Assembly: GCA_963930645.1 (NCBI GenBank)
Contig: OZ005648.1
Span: 197,911,542 to 197,975,541, forward strand
Direction: 5' to 3'
From: Salticus scenicus
Taxonomy: Eukaryota; Arthropoda; Arachnida; Araneae; Salticidae
Length of the DNA: 64,000 nucleotides
The position numbers and the translations under genes are program-made. The notes under the pieces are model-generated. The model did no database searches, was not told the DNA's origin, and saw nothing but the letters and a program-made list of their open reading frames with translations. Below are positions 58,340-64,000 of the stretch, piece by piece; positions within the stretch are counted from its first letter, which is position 1; each line of letters begins with the position of its first letter.

Positions 58340-58600
58340 AAATACTGTAATCATGAAAAATTTTCACTATAAAATTTTGTTGTATCAATATATTTTGAGA
58401 TCTCCTGAATTCATTTTTGGCATTTTTATGCTGATGTATGTGTGGGAGTGAATACAGTAGTATCTAAGCACCTAAATCAGTTGAGCTCAAAGTTGATAGG
58501 TATGTTATAGGTCTCCAAATTACTAATTATGTAAAATTTCATGAGTGTAGCACTTAAGCTCTTTTACAAGGACACACAGAATTCTGTTACATTACAGTCT
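58340..58600. repeat. diverged copy of the 8.6-9.7 kb tandem unit
   Basis: TTTTGAGATCTCCTGAATTC, GGTATGTTATAGGTCTCCAA and ACAAGGACACACAGAATTCT follow the order seen in the 8631-9705 units. Later segments up to about 59060 repeat the AGGGACACACAAA wording. Confidence 0.55.
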
Positions 58601-59387
58601 AAAAGTTTGATAACATTCAAATTCTACATTTGATTAAAATCAAATTGAGTAATCATGTTATAGGTCTTCATGATAAAAACTACACAGGTTTTCATAAATA
58701 TAGGAGTTAGTTTTTTTTTTTTTTTTTTTTTTCAGGAATGCAAAGTAGAATTCTTATACATTGCAGTCTATTCTAACTTTATTTTAGTAGTATTAAATTG
58801 TTTAAAACAGCTACAGGTTAATATATGTCACATTGTTCTGCTAATATATTCTTTATGAGAAATAATGTGCCTGTTACTTATAGTTTTTTTTTACTAGGAA
58901 GCATGAAATAATTTAGACATCACATTCTAATAAAGATATTGTCTGAAGTTTATTAAAAAGAAACTGAAACTAATATATGCTTTAGAATTTTTCTAGAAAA
59001 TGATTGTTACTGGAAATTGTGTGCTTACCATTTAATATATTCTTTTGAAGGGACACACAAAAAGATTTGGGCATATTACAGTTAATTGTACAAATATATC
59101 AACATCGGATAAAATACTAAAAGATTTTATTATAATTTTTCACTTTTATGTTTTAACTAAAGTATTCAATGCTTCAAATTTATTTAAACACCTGGTAACT
59201 ACTAATTGTTTGGAAAGTAAAGTAAAGTGGAGTCAATCCAGATTTTTAATAATTTTTAATTAGTAAATATTTCAGGTTTGGTTTGCATTGTCACTTTATG
59301 TACATATTTTGAACATTAGGGCTAATTAAATTGGGACCTACTGTTTAAAATGGATTTTGAGCCGTTATGAACATTTATGCATGAACT

Positions 59388-59460
59388 GGAATTCAAACCT
59401 GGCACCTGTTGATTGAAGACCTGAGTGCTAACCATTCAGCCCTTAAGGTTATTCAGCCTT
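59388..59460 (-). repeat. tRNA-derived SINE, second family
   Basis: On the minus strand GGCTGAATGGTTAGCACTCA (A-box region) and GGTTTGAATTCCAG (B box) are spaced as in tRNA. The downstream phrase AATCCATTTTAAACAGTAGG recurs, diverged, at about 60450-60480, a second copy. Confidence 0.65.
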
Positions 59461-59750
59461 GGTCAGGGTTGTAGCAATTAAAAAATTATGGGAGGGGCTC
59501 AAAAATTTTCATTTAAAAATGACTCAAAATTAATAAAAAAAAAATCAATTAATAATTAATTTTAATTAATATTCACTAATTATTAATATGAATTATAAAA
59601 TATCACTAATTATGAACATTTATAAGACATTAATTTTGGTTTTAAATTGGTGATTCTTTCATCATTTGCCATTAAAAGGAAATTTTGTAATCATGAATAG
59701 GGAGGGAGGGGGGGGGGGTGAGTCCCCTGAACTCCTCCCTTTCTCACACC

Positions 59751-61188
59751 CAGGGGTCGAAATTAGAATCAGCAAGTTGGGTGCCAAATGACAGTTAACA
59801 TTGTTTTCTTAATTGCCATTATGTTGTACTTTGGTGCCATTTTAAAACTGTTATTTACACATAGAAACATATGTGTAAACATTGTACATAAGCTACAATT
59901 ACTTAAAATACTGATACTTTATCTTGTTAGTTTTTTCCATTTTAAAAATTTGCTAGTGCTAATATTTTTACAAGAAAGCTAGGAATTTACTTCTACTACT
60001 ACTTTGTTGCTAGTGCCTTTATTTTCATCACACATTAGAACTGCCCATTGAAGGCAGGCCCCAATCATGACTGTTTGGGGCCCTGGGCAAGGCAAAATTA
60101 GGGATCCCCTCGAAACCATTGCAACATCATTTATGTCTGATAGATGATCAGTCGTATGTACAATGTATAAACAATATTTTCGAGGCTAGATATTTAAATA
60201 TGTTAATATTTTTACAATTTCAGTTACTATCTATGTTAGCTACAAACAGTTGAATATGGAATGGATTTGTTCTTCTGATCCCTTCATGATATCCTAACTG
60301 ACAGGCAAAAATAAAAAAACACTCTGTAGTACGTTTAATTTACACTAAACAAGAACTGTAGAACTGATATATAAATTTAGTAGTCATAGATTTGCCAGCT
60401 TTGGATTATCGCTCTACTGCCATTGTTTACACACTAGGATTAATTACAGCGGGATTTACTGATTAAAATGAATTTTGAATAATTTCAAACTCTCTGCCTG
60501 AATGAACCCAGCATATATTGATCCAATGCCCCTCTATTTAAGGAATTAGATGAGCCAGAAGAAATAGAAAAAGCAAAATATATTAAAAATAAAAATTCTG
60601 TTTCTGAGAACATTCAGTATTTTTTAAAGATAAATTTCATATATGTAAATATATATACAGATTTGAATTTTTACCGAAATAAAAGGGAATATTTTGTAAT
60701 TTAATATTAGGGCTTTTGGTGGCCTCTCAATGTCCGGGACACCTGGACAAAATCCCAGCTTGCCCATGCGATAATATGGGCCTGATCAGTGGCGTCGCTA
60801 GAAAATTTTTCAGGAGAGGGCAAACTTAAAAGTGCAAAATTTCAGAATATATATATATCTGTAAATTTCATAACCTATAAATGCAAGTCGGGTTGGTTTG
60901 ACTCTAAATGGCACTGTGACATAAATTTTATTTGGCTAATCATTTCAAATCTAATGACATAATTTTAAAGCATTAAATGTAATTTTTTTAAATAATTTTT
61001 TACTTATTAGAATTTTTCAGGAGGGGGCAAGTGCCCCCCCTTGCCCCTCTGTGCCGACGCCCATGGGCCTGATTGAAGGGGGAAAAGAATGCTAGGCATC
61101 AAAGGGACGACTATGTATAAAATTGTGGTCATCAAAATGAAATATTTAGTTGCAAAATATAACTAACGACTGCTAATTTCGAGCCCCG
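59751..61188. mobile_element. hAT-type element with perfect 8-bp target duplication, 1.44 kb
   Basis: Ends CAGGGGTCGAAATTAG and the complement of CGGGGCTCGAAATTAG match at 14 of 16 positions. CTCACACC flanks both sides exactly (59743-59750, 61189-61196). It contains the nested MITE at 60787-61065. No transposase frame was found. A left-end relative is at 9864. Confidence 0.8.
60787..61065. mobile_element. nested MITE with 8-bp target duplication, 279 bp
   Basis: Ends CAGTGGCGTCGC and the complement of CATGGGCGTCGG. GGCCTGAT flanks both sides exactly (60779-60786, 61066-61073). The interior has two TTTTTCAGGAG(A/G)GGGCAA phrases. The element lies within the hAT-type element, so it is younger. 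Confidence 0.8.
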
Positions 61189-61196
61189 CTCACACC

Positions 61197-61825
61197 CCTT
61201 GCGGTAAGTGGGCATAAATATTTCAAGGTTCTCATTTTTAGGATTCATAATAATTAAAGTGGTTTTAATAAAATAACATATTTATAGCTGTTTATAATAA
61301 AAAAAAAAAGAATTTACACAGTACTTACTAGTTAAATTTTTCTTAGAAACAGATACATTTTTTTCATGTATTTTGTAAATTACTAATTTAATCATATGTA
61401 TTTTCTATAAGAAAAGCTTAAACCACATTTCCTATATTTGGTTAAAACTATCTTTTGTTTACATATTGTTACGCAAAGCAATCATGGCTTTAAAAATTTT
61501 CAATGTCAAGTGTAGAATTCTATCTGGATTTAAAACATCAAATTATTAAGCAAAATAATCTTTTGAATACCAAAAAATTTTTTGTTTATAAAGTATGAAA
61601 GAAAAATGCTAACCTTACCTATAGGGCAAGCTTCCTCAATTGCTATTTTGCATAGAAAGAAAATATATATTTAGTACACATTAAATATCAAACTTTAGTT
61701 ACATTTTAAGAAAAATAATATATTAAATGGAACAATATAAAATAGAATAATTAATATCAAATTTAATGCATAGAAACTTGTGCAGTAATAATTACTAATT
61801 TAAATAGTTACCTCTTGTTAACAAT

Positions 61826-61857
<32 letters not shown>

Positions 61858-61867
61858 TAAATAAATT
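61197..61867. other. AT-rich stretch with one micro-exon-like site
   Basis: On the minus strand a 24-bp segment (61619-61642) lies between GCAAAATAG and GTAAGG and reads AIEEACPI in one frame, oddly similar to AIEEGADRP in the nearby palindrome. The significance is unclear. A TAA microsatellite is at 61828-61848. Confidence 0.3.
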
Positions 61868-62263
61868 AATTAATCAATTATAATAAAAGTACCTTTTATG
61901 ATGCTCTGTTAATCGCTATAGATCTTTCAGGGCGATCCGCCCCTTCTTCAATAGCTACATGGCTGTTGTCTTTTGTTGAAACTGGTCTCTCATCATGCTT
62001 CTTTCTCTCAGTCCCGCTTTTCATAATTTGGCGCCACACTCCGTCCAAATCGGCGTGCGACGGGCACGAGTCGCACGCCGATTTGGACGGAGTGTGGCGC
62101 CAAATTATGAAAAGCGGGACTGAGAGAAAGAAGCATGATGAGAGACCAGTTTCAACAAAAGACAACAGCCATGTAGCTATTGAAGAAGGGGCGGATCGCC
62201 CTGAAAGATCTATAGCGATTAACAGAGCATCATAAAAGGTACTTTTATTATAATTGATTAATT
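61868..62263. repeat. long palindrome with coding-like arms
   Basis: Arms 61868-62060 and 62071-62263 (193 bp each) are reverse complements without a visible mismatch; the spacer is CGGGCACGAG. The arms are far richer in G+C than the surroundings. On each strand the same frame reads DGVWRQIMKSGTERKKHDER then PVSTKDNSHVAIEEGADRPE and RSIAINRAS before a stop (plus strand 62071-62235, minus strand 62060-61896). I do not recognise it. It may be a duplicated exon, a captured gene piece, or an assembly or library foldback artefact. Confidence 0.8.
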
Positions 62264-62472
62264 CAAGTTGGTCTGTTTTTAAGAATTTAAATTTTAAATA
62301 AATAAATATTTATTCTGTAACTTTGTGTAAGTTTATGTGGCAGGTGTCTGTTAATTTTTAATGTTAAATTTTGAATAAGAATATCCAAAGTATGTTAAAG
62401 TCTTTTATGATCTTTTTGTATTACTAGAAATAAAAATATACTAAATATTGCTAATAAGCTATATTCTTTCTC

Positions 62473-62508
<36 letters not shown>

Positions 62509-63141
62509 TTCTAAGAATTTAATTTTTCACCCCCCCCCCCCTTTTTTTAGAGGTGTTTGTTTTTGTGTGTGTTTTTAACATTTATTTTAACACAGTTTTA
62601 ATTTTTATCAGTTACTAACTAAGGTTTTATGAAAATATTTATTCTGCAGTATAAGAGTATTTTTTTTTTTTTCTTTTGTACAAGTTCATGATTTTCACCT
62701 GTGTATTGTTAAAAGCGCTAAAAATATAGGTATTATTAATACGAATTATTAAAATAATTGTAATTTGAATACTTCTTCAAATAGTTATTGATAGTCTTTC
62801 AATATTATTTCATTATATATATATTTTTTTTTGCAGTTTCTAGAATGTTTTTGGCTGTTATACTTTTCTTGGTTAAAATTAATATTGAGCAAATGTACTT
62901 CAACAACTAAAAGTAAACGCAAAATATTTTTTAACAAATTAATTGTGTAAATTTTCAAATTTTATACTATAGATTCTGCAGTCTAGAATATTTTAAATAT
63001 TCAGATTTTTTATGGATTATTATAATGGCTTCGATGAATTACTGCATATTAATCCAAGCTTTTCTATGGGTCATTGAGTGTTCTTTTAACAATATTACTT
63101 TCATTTCAAACAAGTGCCTTTTTTTCGCACACACTCACATA
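62264..63141. other. AT-rich non-coding stretch
   Basis: The stretch has long T runs (62476-62505, 62660-62675), a C run (62530-62541) and no gene. Confidence 0.55.
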
Positions 63142-64000
63142 CACTCCTTCTCATAATTATAAGGACACCCGTTTTTCTATATTAACTAAACACTGAACAC
63201 TATTATTTAAACAAATATATTTTTAATTAATTTGAATTTCATTAATAGACTATATTTAAAAAGTTTTATCGTTTTTCTATCTTAAAAAACTATAAATACG
63301 GTCAAAAAGATGATTTTTCAGGTGTTCACAATTATAAGGACAGCTCGAATTTTAGTAATGCTTTTCAGTTATTCTTTAAATTAATATTTTATGGGGTCTC
63401 TTTTTAGGGTAAAACAGTCAGATATTCTCTCTGGTATATATATATATACATTTTTTTTAATATTCAGTTTCAATACCATTTCATATAGCATATATGATAT
63501 TCTTAATACATTTAAACTATTTAAAATTGCTTTCCACTTGCATGCACTTTTCTAATATCATAAGTTAAGGTTTTTTTCAACTTTTAGGCCATGGGAAAGG
63601 CAATAATACAGAAGTTTCTTTATTCAAACTATTTCCTATTGCTCTAAAAGTAGAACAAAACTGTAAGTCTTTTGAAAAAAATATTATTACCCCCCAAAAT
63701 CTAACAAAAATCTGATAATTCCACGTTTAAAATTTGTGGATATTCTCTTGATGTTCATAATAATAGAAAAAATTACTAAATTCATTCTGCCTTCAGTAGA
63801 AGCAGCTCCCCAAAGCACCATAAATCCACCTTTAAAATGCCTGATTCATATCTGCCTTTAAAAAATCTGCTCTGTCTTTCGCTATCTTCAGATCGTGCCA
63901 GTAACTGTTAAAACCATTTGGTTAATCAAGAATAAAATGTTTTTCATCCGAAAATGCAACACTTTACCATTTAATATTGTCTTTATTCAACTTTAACACA
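63142..64000 (-). mobile_element. Tc1-type element, truncated by the window edge
   Basis: The left end CACTCCTTCTCATAATTATA followed by AGGACACC resembles Tc1-family inverted ends and follows a TA (63140-63141). A second ATTATAAGGACAG phrase lies at 63331. The transposase remnant is on the minus strand and continues past the window. Confidence 0.65.
63520..64000 (-). pseudogene. Tc1-type transposase pseudogene
   Basis: Tc1 transposases cut and paste DNA with a DDE catalytic triad. On the minus strand from the right edge: SVAFSDEKHFILD (first catalytic D in SDE), PNGFNSYWHDLK, and after a frame change KGGFMVLWGAASTEGRMNLV. Further down, a piece like LLPFPWPKS and VHASGKQF correspond to the WP..SPDLNPIEN and VYANGRQF regions. 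There are at least three in-frame stops and two frameshifts. The second D and the E are not intact here. Confidence 0.75.

Noticed and set aside
61896..62235. Two genes encoding the same protein on opposite strands
   Set aside because: The identity follows directly from the palindrome; there is one sequence, mirrored.
63120..63420. Two ATTATAAGGACA phrases as both ends of one short Tc1 MITE
   Set aside because: They are in the same orientation, so they are not an inverted pair; the right end lies beyond the window.

Overview
The window looks like a nuclear genomic segment from an AT-rich, repeat-rich animal. The sequence has long homopolymer runs, many poly(A)/poly(T) and (TAA)n tracts, almost no long reading frames, and dense layers of nested transposable elements. 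An arthropod, possibly an arachnid, is my best guess, because the mix seen here (Helitrons, hAT and pogo miniature elements, Tc1, tRNA-derived SINEs, Penelope-like elements with hammerhead ribozymes) is familiar from such genomes. I cannot prove the taxon from the sequence.

Only one intact protein gene is clear: an intronless 407-codon WD40 gene at 12355-13578 (+), recognised as WDR4/Trm82, the non-catalytic subunit of the tRNA m7G46 methyltransferase. Weaker signs of genes are a CpG-retaining, promoter-like block at 2.3-3.4 kb with a possible minus-strand exon, a spliced-looking terminal exon at 30312-30425 (-), a second terminal-exon candidate at 49575-49871 (-), and a few short exon candidates with good splice signals.

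Region by region: 4.0-11.7 kb is a cluster of a tRNA-SINE-headed repeat split by a Helitron (4621-8090) whose empty site can be rebuilt from sister copies. 13.8-15.8 kb is an interspersed repeat carrying two further insertions. 16.2-18.2 kb holds a piggyBac-like MITE, a Penelope-like fragment (GIY-YIG end plus hammerhead motif), a foldback element and a conserved SINE-like block. 18.3-20.1 kb is degenerate tandem repeats. 20.1-27.1 kb is a minisatellite-bearing Helitron interrupted by a 4.8 kb element with Mutator-like 9-bp target duplication. 27.5-49 kb is mostly AT-rich non-coding DNA with scattered MITEs and SINEs. 50-58 kb is rich in pogo/Tigger-type elements, one keeping a transposase tail, plus a 0.8 kb hAT-type element and a palindromic Penelope-like copy. 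59-61.2 kb is a hAT-type element with another MITE nested inside. 61.9-62.3 kb is a near-perfect 193-bp-arm palindrome with coding-like arms. The right edge is a decayed Tc1 transposase.

The most striking theme is self-cleaving RNA: at least two well-formed and several decayed hammerhead-like motifs, several of them in inverted-repeat settings, with a shared extra nucleotide after the CUGAUGA core. The second theme is that nested copies give readable insertion order and exact element boundaries. All family calls rest on motif recognition by eye; none was checked by database search.
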